Source: Hericium rajendrae
Lineage: Eukaryota; Basidiomycota; Agaricomycetes; Russulales; Hericiaceae
Length of the DNA stretch: 64,000 nt
Direction of reading: 5' to 3'
NCBI GenBank assembly: GCA_033439255.1
Contig: CM065884.1
Span: 2,294,001-2,358,000, forward strand
The notes under the pieces: model-generated
Seen by the model: the letters and a program-made list of their open reading frames with translations, nothing else
Databases searched by the model: none
What the model was told of the DNA's origin: nothing
Shown: piece after piece, positions 21,601-33,488 of the stretch
How the letters are laid out: every line of letters begins with the position of its first letter
Position numbering within the stretch: position 1 is the first letter of the stretch
Program-made: the position numbers and the translations under genes

Positions 21601-24581
21601 ATGGGGAAGAAGAGGGAGGTCTGGCAGACAGAATGGGATATCCTGGAGACCATTTTGCATACGCCGGAGGAGGATGAAGTCAGGGACGTGGGATCTGATG
21701 AGGATGAGGATGAGGACATTTCCGACGACCCTGCACAAGTACTGAGAGCCTTTAATGAAGATTTCTACAGATTTTTACCTCTTTTGGGACCAGATTCTGG
21801 GGTGCCTGAGTCTGCGGGTGGAGGAGATCCTGGACCTTCTACTATGGCCTCAGCTTCTCACCGTCTGAGGCCTACTGTGAATGCTTTATCCCTTGATGAC
21901 AATGAGGACCTGCGTGTGGAAGATATCCATCCCACTGCTGCATGGGAGTTCGGAGAGGATGCCACCCTGGATGCAAGTTGGCGTCAGTTCTTTCAGCTCA
22001 TGTGCAGCAAGCATCTCGAAGTAGGAGATGCAGAAAAGATCCAAAACTGGGCTCCTTTTCGATCCGAGATGGACTGGAGGGTTGCGAAGTGGGCTGTTCA
22101 AGAAAATGTAGGTCACAACACCTTCGACCGATTTCTGGCCATCCCTGGGGTACGTTCAATCTTTCCGTGGTTGTACTTTCCAATGGGGCTGATCTATCTT
22201 GCAGACTGTAGAACATCTTGGTATCCAGTACCACAATACGAGGGAACTTTTGAATATTGTCGACTCCATCCCAGCCCGCGCTGACTGGCTCACCAAGATG
22301 TTCGTATTCTCGGACCGGCTCGATGAGGAGCATTTCGTTCAGTACAGAAATCCTTTGGATGCAATACAAGCTCTCTTGGGCAACCCAACCCATGCGCAAC
22401 ATATCATCTACCGACCATCCAAAGTATTCGCTGATAAGAATCGAAAGACAAGGATTTACCAAGAAATGTGGACAGGTAAATGGTGGAACGCTGTTCAGGT
22501 GTGCTACTAGCTTAACTGCTCCTTCTTTGAAGCTTGCTCACAGTTCGTCATCTATAGAATCTAATACCTGAAGGACATTGCATTGCTCCCATCATTATTG
22601 CCAGTGACAAAACACAGCTTACCCAGTTCACCGGCAATAAGACGTCCTACCCTGTATACCTCACACTGGGTAACATTCCATGATCAATTCGACGCCGACC
22701 ATCTCAGCAAGCTTGCATTCTCATAGGCTATCTCTCCGTTGCTAAAATCAGGAAGGCTGGTATTACCAAGGCTGAGCGCAAGGCCCGTGCTCAGATTCTT
22801 TTCCATGATTCCATGCGGTTGATACTCCAGCCATTGAAGGAAGCTGGAAGAAAAGGAATTTCTATCACTTGCGGTGACGGCAAAATACGCAAGATTCACC
22901 CCATTCTTGCAGCGTACGTGGCAGATTACCCAGAGCAGTGTCTCGTGGCCTGCACCAAATACGGCGACTGTCCTAAATGCAGACCCAAGGTGTTGGAATC
23001 TCGCAAGCCAGGTACCAAACGTAGCCACAAGGAGATGCTGGACATCATCAAACTGTCGAAGGTGAACACAAAGTCAAGATCTGCTTTTAGCGAAGCATGT
23101 TTAGATCAAAGCGTTGCAGGCATAGAACATCCTTTCTGGGAGGGCTTTCCGCACACGGACATCTACAGGTCCATCACCCCCGATGTTTTGCATCAGCTCC
23201 ATCAGGGCGTTTTCAAGTATGTCGTCAAATGGTGCGGAAAGCTGTTGACCAGCGAGGAACTTGATGAACGCATTCACCATCTCCCTCCTGCATTTGGTGT
23301 ATGGCACTTCAAAAATGGTCTCTCCGCTCTTTCTCAAATTTCCGGAACAGAGCATAAGAACATGGCAAAGATTCTTCTTGCATGTTTGGTTGGGAGAGTT
23401 CCTTCTGGTCTTCTGGTTGCTTTCCATGCCCTTTTAGATTTCATCTATATCGCCCAGTATCCCACTCATGACGATACGACCCTTGGCTATCTGGAGAAGG
23501 CGTTAGATGACTTCTTCAAGAACAGGCAGGTCTTGAAAAATCTCGGCATACGCAAGCACTTCAATATTCCTAAACTCCATTCCTTGGTTCATTATACAGA
23601 GTCCATCCGTCTGTTTGGAACGACGAATAACTACAATACTGAAATGTTTGAACGCTTTCACATTGACTTTGCTAAGGAGGCATGGCACGCTTCAAACCAC
23701 CGAGACGAGTGACCACAGATGGCACAATGGCTCACTCGTCGGGAAAAAGTAGCCATGTTTGATACCTTTCTTCAGTGAGAGGGAGCTACGACAACACCTT
23801 GTACTATGCCTCCTTTGAAACCGACACCATCCATTCAGGTTGCCAAACGACCCCCATTTCCCAAGGTTCCTATATTGTCTATCGAGAAGGAACATGACGC
23901 TCCTGGTTTCACCCTAGCTCTCAAGCGCTATATCAACAACTTTCTTCCTATCACGGAAAAGGCCAAACGTAGGCAGATTCAAGATGGCACACTTCCCTTT
24001 AAGGATCTTGCTTTATACCGCAGCTTCAAATTCACCCGTACAGAGCTTGGGCACTCTGATGTCATGACTTCACCTGATCGTGAATGAGAGACAGTAAAAG
24101 TGCAGCCTGCAACGCGTAAACAGGCAGCTCGATTTGACACCATTATTGGACTGTATTCAGCTGGTGCAGAGTCTACAGGTGTTGAAGGTACCTTTTAATC
24201 TCACCTTAATCTCACCTTTCTAATTCATAGGACTATCTAGGGACTCGTGTCGGACGTGTTCGTGTAATCTTCAAGCTTCCGGAGAAGGTCGCCCACTTTA
24301 CGCCGTCATGGACCAAAGAGGAATTGGCTTATGTGGAGTGGTATACCCCCTTTCAGCCCACTGCAAACAAAAACCACATGATGTACAGTGTGTCTGTAAC
24401 AGTGAAAAGAGAGGGAAGTATTGTACTGTTATCTCAAATTCGACAATCATGCCATCAACTTATTTCACATTTTGCCAAGAAGGTTGACAGATCCTGGGCT
24501 TCAGAAAAGGTCCTTGATCAGGCGCATTCATTCTATGTTAATAATTGGGCAAGCATGCATGCATATCAGACAATTTGGTAG
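21601..24581 (+). pseudogene. Plavaka-family transposase of P2 (decayed)
   Basis: Exon 1 runs from about 21601 to the donor near 22150 (acidic N-terminus, then NWAPFRSEMDWRVAKWAVQE). A second exon (22205-22497) carries HRADW-like and YQEMWTGKWW motifs. A third (from about 22557) carries SDKTQLTQFTGNK and YPVYLTLGNIP, hallmarks of classical Plavaka transposases. 22690-23712 carries RRRPSQQACIL, ILAAYVADYPEQCLVA, DCPKC, TPDVLHQLHQGVFK, and LHYTESIRLFGTTNNYNTEMFERFHIDF with the CxxC pair; the last motif is only summarised here. Several in-frame stops (near 22680, 23712, 23778 and 24087) make it a pseudogene. The usual N-terminal C2H2 finger is missing, probably separated by G3. The C-terminal half is proline- and lysine-rich and ends near 24581. 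Confidence 0.7.
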
Positions 24582-24797
24582 CTTAATTTTGAATATATTT
24601 CATGTTTCTTTCTTTCAGCAGAGGCTGCACTACAGATGCTATAGTAGAAAGCTCGCTACCACACGTAACAATGGGCATTAATCAATATCAGAACACCGGC
24701 TATTATACCCCACCGGCAATCTATCAGTAACACAGGCACCAGTTCTGTAATGAAACGTAATGTAGCCACAGCTATCAATCAAAAAACACTTTTTCCA
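24582..24797. other. P2 3' flank, no gene seen
   Basis: Short AT-rich stretch between the transposase remnant and the retrotransposon fragment. No recognised ends. Confidence 0.4.
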
Positions 24798-26397
24798 GAT
24801 GCTCATGTTGAAACAATTCCCAATGCCATCCCTACCCATCCCTTCCAAGACATTACCTCGGACTTCATCGTCAAACTCCCAGAATGCCAAGGCTATGACT
24901 CCATCAATGTGGTCGTCGACCATTTTACAAAGCACGTCTCCTTCACTCCTTGTAAAGAGACCATTACCAGTGATGGCACAGTCGACATTCTTTTTGACAG
25001 GATTTATTGGAACTACGGCCTCTGGGAATGCCTCATCTCTGATTGTGGCCCACAGTATGCAGGCAAAGTCATGCATGACGTCTTTGACAAACTTGGTATC
25101 AAGTCCTCCCTCAGTACTGCCTATCATCCACAGACTGACGGTGAGTCAGAACGCATCAATCAAGAACTCGAGCAGTTCCTTCACACCTTCTGCAACTACC
25201 GTCAGGATGATTGGGTCCAATGGCTCCCTTACGCTGAGTTCTCGCACAACCACCGTATCCACAGTGCCACTAACTGAGCTCCATTTGAAATGCTCCTCAG
25301 CTATATTCCCACTGCCATCCCCACTGTCAACCCCACATTGTCTACACCTGCCATCGAGGATCGTTTCCCTCATCTCGAACAGCTTCGCACTGAGGTCCAG
25401 GCCAGCCTTCAAACAGCTGCTGACCTTATGAAGTGCAACAACCAGGACCATATGCACAACACCACTGTCCACTTCCAGGTTGGTGACAAGGTCTGGCTTG
25501 ATGGCAAGAACATCAAAACCATGCGGTCCAAAGCTAAGCTTGCTGATCAATGCCTGGGACCTTTTGAAATCACTGACATCCTGGGCCCAGTCTCTTATCG
25601 ACTGAAGCTGCCACCCACCTGGCGTATCCACCCAGTGTTCCATACATCCCTGTTGTCCCCTTACAAGGAAACCGATGCTCATGGCCCCAACTTTCCTGCA
25701 CCACCACCTGACCTTGTGGAGGGCGAGGAAAAATACGAAGTTGAGTTTGTCCTCGATGCTCGTCTCACCCAGAACAAACATGGCATTGAATATCTCGTCA
25801 AATGGGCAGGCTACCCTGATTCAGAAAATCAGTGGCTTTCACGTACCTCCCTTTCCAATGCTCATGGTGCAATCACCGACTTCTACACCTGCCATCTGCA
25901 TGCACTCAAGGCTCCCAATCTTCGTGGACTCATCTACCTCGACCCTGTCCATGCTCATCATGGAGAGGGGATGATGTCACAGATCACTCCATTTCTCTCC
26001 GCCTTCCTCTCTGCCATCAAGGCATCACATCGGTCATGTGCTCCAGCAGCCCCATCACATGTTCACTTCCTCACATGACCTGGGGCTATCCTTCACCCAT
26101 GCTCTTGTTCCCCTTTGGGACATCCTATTGTTCTTCTTTCCATTGTTCTCCTTTTGGCCACCATTGTTCTCACTCTATTGTTCGACCCGTTATGGTGTCC
26201 ATTGTTCTTTTCCCATTGTCGTCCCGGTACTTATAGGCTCCCTGTCACTCGCCTGTTTCCCTAGATTGTCCACTTTGTCTGTACTGTACTATACCTCCAA
26301 TACAGGTCACTGTGCTGCTAGTTGCTCTCTGCTCTCTCGCTCTCATCATCACTGGTGACTTGGGTGGTTCTCTGCTGTCTATGACCGAGTCTTGACA
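24798..26397 (+). mobile_element. Truncated family-A Ty3/gypsy retrotransposon (3' part)
   Basis: Fossil. The sequence matches the young element at 55187-62286 from the integrase core onward, then the chromodomain region and a complete 423-bp 3' LTR (25975-26397). The whole 5' part is missing. It is broken, with a small number of interruptions. Differences from the young copy are mostly CpG to TpG or CpA, as expected for an old, methylated copy. Confidence 0.9.
25975..26397 (+). repeat. Family-A LTR
   Basis: 423 bp, starting TGTCACAGATC and ending GTCTTGACA. Same length as both LTRs of the young copy. Confidence 0.9.
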
Positions 26398-27241
26398 CAC
26401 ACAGCCTTTGTCTGTGTCCTGCTTGCTCAAATGTGCACATTAAATAGTTAAAATATTTGTACATACTTCTGAACATCCATTTGAGCTAATTCCATGACAG
26501 ATTTGACACAAACTCACTGATCATTCATCTATTGATAAAACATTTTTGTAAGACCTCTATCAGAGTCAGAGAAACAAATCCCAAACAGAATGATCTCTGT
26601 ACATCCTCATTCCTTGCAAATCTTTCAGCTGCTTTATGTGATGTTCAAGAGTAATGTATATTATTTGTTATTTGTAGATTTGTTTGATAGATTGCTGCTA
26701 TATTATCAGCCTAACACTGCTGATCATGTGCACAGTCCAATGTGACACTTATCTAAATTTATACACTATCAAGTATTGCAACCATTTTAAATAACAGATC
26801 TTGCATTATAACTTGAACATAGTCTCTCACATGTGAAATATATGAAAATTAGATCAAGTGATAGATAAAAACACCTCCAATCTCATCAGATCCATTTATG
26901 TCACACTAGACTATGCACATGATCAGCAGTGTTAGGCTAATAATGTAGCAGCAATCTATCAAACAAATCTACAAATAATATATATTACTCTTGAACATCA
27001 CATAAAGCAGCTGAAAGATTTGCAAGGAATGAGGATGTACAGAGATCATTCTGTTTGGGATTTGTTTCTGTGACTCTGATAGAGGTCTCACAAAAATGTT
27101 TTATCAATAGATGAATGATCAGTGAGTTTGTGTCAAATCTGTCATGGGACTAGCTCAAATGGATGTTCAGAAGTATATAGAAATATTTTGACTATTTAAT
27201 GTGCACATCTGAGCAAGCAGAACACAGACAAAGGTTGTGTG
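26398..27241. repeat. 844-bp foldback (large inverted repeat) element
   Basis: Left arm about 26398-26747, right arm about 26900-27241, roughly 345 bp each, separated by about 150 bp. Ends CACACAGCCTTTGTC and GACAAAGGTTGTGTG. It begins at the very base after the family-A LTR. No coding. Probably a foldback-type non-autonomous DNA element, or an inverted duplication. Confidence 0.8.
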
Positions 27242-27309
27242 ACTGTCACTCTTGGCTAGCTATTCTCGTTACTTTTGGTGATATCGAGTACAGCAGTTAC
27301 TCATCTCTA

Positions 27310-27591
27310 TATCAAGAAACATTTCAATTTACTTGTTAATCTTATTTACCTTTTTTTGATCTGGTTGATCTGGTTTTGATCTAGTTTTTGTCTGAATTTT
27401 CTCAAAAGCAGCTTAAGTGATTTTTGACATATATACTATAGACAAAAAAGGTGCAACATTATAATAGAATATATTAAAAAGCTCAAATCACATATTTCAA
27501 AAATCTCAGACAAAAACCAGATCAAAATCAGATCAACCAGATCAAAAAAAGGTAAATAAGATCAACAAGTAAATTGAAACATTTTCTGATG
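27310..27591. mobile_element. 282-bp MITE (family D, copy 1)
   Basis: Long inverted ends built on 'caatttacttgtt' and 'ttttttgatctggttgatctg', terminating TATCAAGAAAC (C to T at the first base) and TTTTCTGATG, flanked by TA on both sides. The same family forms the split copy at 34306-38524. Confidence 0.8.
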
Positions 27592-27710
27592 TAATTGTAT
27601 ATCATAATAGAATTTCTGATATTTGAAGCTTTTACAAATCTGAGAGCATTCTGATTTATCTCTAACAGTATCTTGAGGTCCAATAATCTGATAGTGTCTA
27701 AGAGTGATCT
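27592..27710 (-). repeat. Fragment related to MITE interior at 29237-29345
   Basis: The reverse strand shares 'ttggacctcaag', 'agaatgctctcag' and 'atatcagaaatt' with the MITE at 29128-29508. No ends seen; a relic. Confidence 0.5.
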
Positions 27711-28639
27711 TGTTAAGAACTGTAGGTTTCATTTTCTTAACTTGACATCACTCTCTTCGACATCCACACCATGGTTGATGTTCTGTTGCTCCATTCCCTT
27801 TATTTAACCATATCTACATGCATGCATGGACTCTATCATCACACTGCTCTGATCCACTATTCATTTCCATCATGATTGTTGTAGTGCTTTTCTATCTACC
27901 TCCCCTATCATGTTTTATCTCCATCATATGCAGTACAATGCTATGCAATGTACAGTTACTACTGTTACCTTAGATACAACTCTCAGCTGTGCATCCTCCT
28001 GTATTTAACCAGTTGAGCTAAGTCCCTTAGACCTCAGCTTAACCATTTTGCAACTCTATAGGATTTACCTCCTGTCAGTCATCATCTGAGAAATTTAACA
28101 GTGGTATATAGCACTATGTAGCCTATATAGCTCTGATAGGGCTATAGCAGTTTCCTTTTCTACATAGCACTCTATAGCAGCAAGACAATCTATATAGAGC
28201 TATCATAGCACTCTATAGCAGTAAGACAATCTATACAGAGCTATCATAGCTATCATAAGGTAAGGTAGTAACTATCATAGTCATCATAGTTATCTGTTAT
28301 AAGATGATAACTATCATAACTACCATAGCAAATCATAATTATCACAGTTATATTAGCTATGTGGTATATCTTTAGTATCATATTATATGTAGTTAGTTAG
28401 ACTACTATTGGCTCTATATCATCTTTACCAACAATGTTACTCAAAAAGCTATAAACTCATCAATTAAATAAAATAATTATAGTACATCTGAGATATTGAA
28501 AATATTGAAAATTTAAAAGCATTATATTTCAACTAATATTTGATTATAATACATCTACAAACATTACTAACAAATCTATGGTATACTATAAGATATGATA
28601 AGACTATAAGATAATGATAAGATAAGATAAAAGATAAGA

Positions 28640-28910
28640 TAAAGATAAAACTTACTGTCAAGATAAGAAAAAGCAAAAATGATCTACAAAAGAAGTCAAC
28701 AAATTAGTATTACAAGATAAAATAAAAACATAAGGCTTACCTAAGAAAATAAAAGCAAAAATGCAAAGTCTGCAAAGAACAATAGAGTTAGAAGCAATCA
28801 AACAATGTAGCAACATATCAAAGAAAATAAAAATGCAAAAATGCATAGACCACAAATAACATAAGGTTAGAGACAATAAAACAATATGACAACTTACCAA
28901 ACATAAGAAA
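28640..28910 (-). ncRNA. Spliced micro-exon transcript of G4 (decayed)
   Basis: Repeated minus-strand donors (CTTACC or CTTACT) and short exons reading ATTTTTGCTTTT, which is the G1/G2 micro-exon word after CpG loss. Driven from TATATAAG at 28992-28999 (minus). Confidence 0.4.
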
Positions 28911-28984
28911 GTCAAAGCAGAAGAGGAGAGATGATGAAAGATGAGAGATGGTAGTGGTAAGGAAGAAAGTGAGAAAGTGAGTCA

Positions 28985-29060
28985 CGCATGCCTTATATAG
29001 ATGTGGCGAGTGCCAAATGCATGTGATGCCACTCGACCCAGGTGCTGTTGGATGCTACAT
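28985..29060 (-). promoter_or_regulatory. Promoter of G4 minus transcript
   Basis: TATATAAG at 28992-28999 on the minus strand, in the same context as 19713-19720 of G3. Confidence 0.5.
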
Positions 29061-29127
29061 CAGAGGCTAAGGCAACAGACATCATTAAGTTCGTGTCACT
29101 GCCCGGTAGCCTGTAGTATAGTAGCTA

Positions 29128-29508
29128 CATCAGGAACCTTGACAACTTTCTGATTGACCTGCGGTCATCTGATAGCATCTGTCAGAACTCATGCGAGTGA
29201 AATCAGATGAATCAGATGGTATAAGCCAGCATCAGACACTATCAGACACTATTAGTTTGTTGGACCTCAAGCTGAGCTGAGAAATTTCTCAGAATGCTCT
29301 CAGTTTTATGTAAATTTTGGATATCAGAAATTATGCTATAGTGGATAGTTAGAGATGGATAACTACTATAGCTAACAATAGATGTTAACTCTTAAATATA
29401 TAAGCTGAATCAGATATCGTCATTTGAAAAGTAATATTAGACAGATTAGATCCTACAGTAGGGTTAGAAACTGTCAGACTCATCAGAAAATTGTCAACCT
29501 TTCTGATG
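29128..29508. mobile_element. 381-bp MITE (family E, copy 1) in G4
   Basis: Ends CATCAGGAACCTTGACAACT and TTGTCAACCTTTCTGATG, flanked by TA on both sides. It splits the leader of G4 at the point where G2 and G3 read 'gtagctacataagtagctc'. Same family as 48527-49107 in P3. Confidence 0.85.
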
Positions 29509-29777
29509 TAGGTAGTTAGCTCATGCAATCGAATTATATTGGTGAATTGTATACAGATTTTTTTTCTTAGATTTGTGACTATTTTATTTGATTTGCTAAG
29601 CTCGAGACATTTGAACTCGCATGCATTTGGTGGCTGAGCCACCAAAACACACGTCAAAGTTCAAATGTTGAACTTGAGCTTCCACCACTCCCTTCCCTCT
29701 CTTCCTTCCCTCTCTCCGTCCATTGCCATCAAACCAAATACCAAAAAAGGGTAACAGAGTGACGAGGGCCCTCTCAG

Positions 29778-29850
29778 GTGAGTAAACAAAGCTTTCCATA
29801 TTGTTTTTTTGTGCTAATGTGGGGAGTATTTCTCATTCGAGCAATACTCT
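29778..29850 (+). ncRNA. Intron plus stem-loop module (G4, decayed)
   Basis: Intron from GTGAGTAA (29778) to GTGCTAATGTGG, then a stem with arms GAGTATTTCTC and GAGCAATACTC. The pairing is weakened relative to G1-G3, in step with the age of the copy. Confidence 0.55.
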
Positions 29851-31613
29851 CACCCTCGCTGGCCTCTCCCACCCTCGCTGGCCTCTCCCATCCATTTGCC
29901 GGCCTCTTCCATCCATTTGCCTCCTGCCACCATCTCTTCCCTGCTGCTGCCTCCCCCCGTCGACTCACCCCCAATTCTGCCACCACACCCTGTCGACCAC
30001 CCCAATTCTGTTGCCACGCACATGCTGCACAATGCACACAGCAGCCCACTGCCTCATGTATGGGCCAGGCATGCTGCTCACCACTCACTGCCTCCTCGTC
30101 TCGCACACGGGCCCAGGCACTGTGTGCAGCCTTGCTGTGCTGCGCATGCCAGCACATGCATAGTCGGTGGATGGCCATGGCCATGCACAGGCATGCCAGT
30201 GAATGTCAGCACATGGACGCATGCACGTTGTGCATGGCTGCACGAGGTGTGCTTGCACATGGGCCCCAGTGCCTCGTGCACAGGCCTTTGCATCGTGCAT
30301 GGGCCCAGTGCCTCATGCATGCCTGCCGTGCCCCGTTGCTCTCTGCTGCACCTCATGCATGAGCAAGCACCCTGCGGATGCCCACTGCACTTTGTGTACA
30401 GGCCTGTAGCAGCCCAGCACTTTGCCAACCCCACCGCACCTTGCCAATGCCTGCCGCACCTCATGCATGAGCCTGTGGCAGCCCCAAGCCCCATGACACT
30501 ACCATGCCTTGTGGATGCCTGCCACACCGCATCCTGTGGTACCTTGTGCACGAGCCAGAGGGAGCTCCATGCCTTACGCATGGGCCCATCAGATCCTGAC
30601 ACCTCGCCGATGCCTGCTGCGCTTCGCCCACAGGCCCGCTGCACTCCAGCGACTCGAGCCGTGCCCTGCTGCACCTCATGCACAGTCCAGGGGCAGCCCT
30701 GCACCCTATGCACAGGCCCTCATGCCTTGCAAGCATGGGGCACCTTGTGCATGGCCCCCAATACCTCACACATGGGCCGGCCACCTGCCATGTCTTGCAC
30801 TCACTGCTCACATCTCGCATATGGGCCCGCCATAGCCCGACATTGGTGCACATGGCTCAACACCATCTGCATGCCACCACACCATCCACATGGCTGTCGT
30901 GGCCACTGTGCCTCATTTATGACTGCTGTGCCACATGCACAACTACCATGCTGTGCATGCCTACCACGCCTCATGCACACCCTTGTGTTAGGCATGCACT
31001 GTCCATACTAGTATTGTACATGATTGTACTAGTAGCCATATTAAATATAATTGATTTTTTTTTCGTACTTGGTTGTCTTTTGAGATAGTAATAATAGTAT
31101 TCATACCTTACTTACTGTAGGGACCATAGGGACCATAGGGACCATAGCAAGCCAGTGAGTTGATATAGTAGCTATAGCTGCCCCTCAGAAATATATAGCA
31201 CTGTATAGTGTCTAACTACTGCTATATAAGCTATGATAGGCCTCATAGCCTTATATAGTTGAGAAAGGTAGCTACATAGATGATGATAGACCTCATAGCA
31301 TTATGATAGAATATATAAATGAATACTAGACTATATAAAATTTTAATTTCTCAGATGACCAGTGCCCTTCAAGTCCCTCCGCTTTGCGCTTCCCTCTTTC
31401 AATTGCTCTCGACTCCATCCATCATCAAGAATATTCTGTGAAGATCTTTAAGGTCCACTCCATACACCAGAGTCACCCCCCTCACCAAATATCACCATTG
31501 CTCCCCTCATTCTCCTATACCTTCTCCTCAAAGCATCAGATAACAAATTATTGGATGAAGATAGGACACATTGTTGCTACCTAGAGGAGGATCAAGCAAC
31601 CCCTTACCAAATC

Positions 31614-32201
31614 TGTAGAATCAAGGTGTGGCCAAAACTCTACACCTACAATGAAGAAACAGACCTCCTTTACTACAACTGCTAAGGACCAATGTCCTGT
31701 AGTGACTGAGTAGGGGCTTAGGCTACACACACAAACAACAAAGGCTGACCTGCTTAAGAGGCAATCAACAATGGAGAGAGTCGAGAGCAATTCAGAGAGG
31801 GAAGTGCAAAGTGGAGGGACTTAAAGAGCACTGGTGACTGACAGGAGGTAAATCCTATAGAGTTGCAAAGTGGTTAAGCTGAGGTCTAAGGGACTCAGCT
31901 CAACTGGTTAAATACAGGAGGATGCACAGCTGAGAGTCGTATCTAAGGTAACAGTAGTAACTGTACATTGCATAGCATTGTACTGCACATGATGGAGATG
32001 AAACATAATGGGGAGGTAGATAGAAAAGCACTACAATGATCATGATGGAAATGAATAGTGGATCAGGGCAGTGCGATAGAGTCCATGCATGCATGTAAAT
32101 ATGGTTAAATAAAGGGAATGGAGCAACAGAACATCAACCATGGTGTGGATGTCAAAGAGAGTGATGTCAAGTTAAGAAAATGAAATGTACAGTTTTTAAC
32201 A
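31614..32201 (-). repeat. Family-B LTR (minus)
   Basis: Starts TGTTAAAAACTG (32201, reading leftward) and is taken to end TTCTACA at 31614. The inner end is uncertain because no second full copy is available. Shared with 27711-31412 and 34144-38699. Confidence 0.65.
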
Positions 32202-33488
32202 CTACCCTCTTTCTATGACACGTTGATCTGATGTGTCCTAGTAATCCCAGCCAGGAAGGCCCTAGCTTGGGTAATGCAGATGGTCCTCATCATCTGCCCA
32301 GGTGCACCAGCTTGTCCAGACCTGCTCTTTGGAGGGATGTAGGGGTTCCTGCCAGCCCATTGCCCACAGTTGGTCTGACCAGTACATGCAATGCTCCTTC
32401 AGCTTGTCAATGCCGACATTGGCATCTTGGAGGTGATTGAGGAGGAGTTGGCAATGGGCTTGGAAGGCATTGGCTGTGGGGTTGAGGTGCTGATTGATAG
32501 GGTGGACTGGGTCCTCAGTCTCATGGTGGGTATCCCAATGGACGGTTGATTGGGCAGAGACAGGTGGGAGTCCTCCTGAGCACCAGGCTCTCTGGGCATC
32601 CTGGTGACACTGCCTTCTACAGTCCCTTATGACATGCTCCAACCTGTGACAGTGGAAGAAGAAGGGTTTCTTGGCATGAAAGGCTGAGGTGGTGGGGGGT
32701 GCATTGGGTGTGGCGTTGGAGGAGGGTACAGGGTGTGGGGTGACAGGATGATCATTACTGACAGTCATGATGACATTAACAATGACAGGGTCGAATCTTC
32801 CCTGTTGCTCATCCACACGCCATTCAGACACAGCTCAAGGATGGGCCCCCAGGCTGTAGACTCCATTGCCAGACTTGGTGTCACTGAGGGTGAGGGCCAC
32901 CAAAGAACCGGGCAAAGTGGTGGGTTCAAAGTCATCCGGTGTGATGAGGTCAGAGAGGGAGTTCTGAGAAGCAGCAGCTGGAGATGGAAGACTGGGGGCA
33001 GAGAGGCCCGCAGCAGAGAGGATGGCAGGGAAGGTGAGGGCAGGCATCATTGAGAGTAAACGAGAAAGGTGAGGGTGAGAGTGAAGAGGCTGAGAATGAA
33101 GTTGAGGGCAAGGAGTGTGGTGTGGTAGTATCCAGTTTGGATGCTGGTTTGGAAAGGATTTGTGAGGCTCCCTTTTATGTGCTGGCAGTAAAGGGTTCTT
33201 GCAGCGATTGATGAAAGGCATCAGCCTCAATGCCAAGGCTTCTAATGGGCCTTGGGGCATTCAGGTGTTTCTGATGGTACTCAGCAATCTTGTTCTTGGC
33301 ATTTGCAATATTTTCAGCCAGTTCTCATGACATTTTTGCATCAGGAAATCCTTTCCATTTGATGAGGTGTTGGAGATGTCAGTTTTTGCCATAGACATGA
33401 GATCTGACCACACCTTTGACTTTCCATTCCTGTTTTCCATCTATAACCTTCAGAGGAGGGGGTGTGTAGCCTGAGTTCAGGCCATGTT
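31614..33488 (-). mobile_element. Family-B Ty3/gypsy retrotransposon, 3' part
   Basis: Fossil on the minus strand. Parts: chromodomain region with HLIKWKGFPDA (about 33330-33470), a tail with an ELAENIANAKNKIAEYHQ-like helix, a CCHC-like knuckle segment (about 32640-32700), a polypurine stretch at about 32202-32215 and a 3' LTR at about 31614-32201. The upstream part (gag, protease, reverse transcriptase) is absent. It is broken and abuts a family-A LTR at 33489. Confidence 0.75.

Larger units (their letters stand above)
28083..31357 (+). mobile_element. G4: complete but aged GC-island element
   Basis: A 3.28-kb element. Ends CATCTGAGAAATTT and AAATTTCTCAGATG. The 2-bp duplication is AC (right copy AC, left copy AT after a C to T change), proven by the LTR it interrupts. 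Order as in G3: tatag flank, minus-strand micro-exon zone, promoter, MITE insertion, plus-strand leader, intron and stem-loop (29778-29849), island (29850-31010), tatag flank. The island is CpG-poor and TG/CA-rich, so this copy looks older than G1-G3. Confidence 0.8.
27711..31412 (+). mobile_element. Family-B LTR (plus), split by G4
   Basis: Fossil LTR of a second retrotransposon family. It starts TGTTAAGAACTG at 27711. The LTR sequence runs to 28082, is interrupted by G4 (28083-31357), and resumes at 31358 with 'ccagtgcccttcaagtccc', matching the uninterrupted LTR at 31614-32201. Similarity fades at about 31412. No internal region of this copy is seen. Confidence 0.75.

Noticed and set aside
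26038-26358. LTR-spanning ORFs (also 55250-55570 and 61927-62247)
   Set aside because: They repeat with the LTR sequence itself and have no coding support.
24798-26397. Repeat-induced point mutation (RIP) as the cause of decay
   Set aside because: Changes fall mainly at CpG and not at CpA, which fits methylation with deamination better than ascomycete-type RIP.
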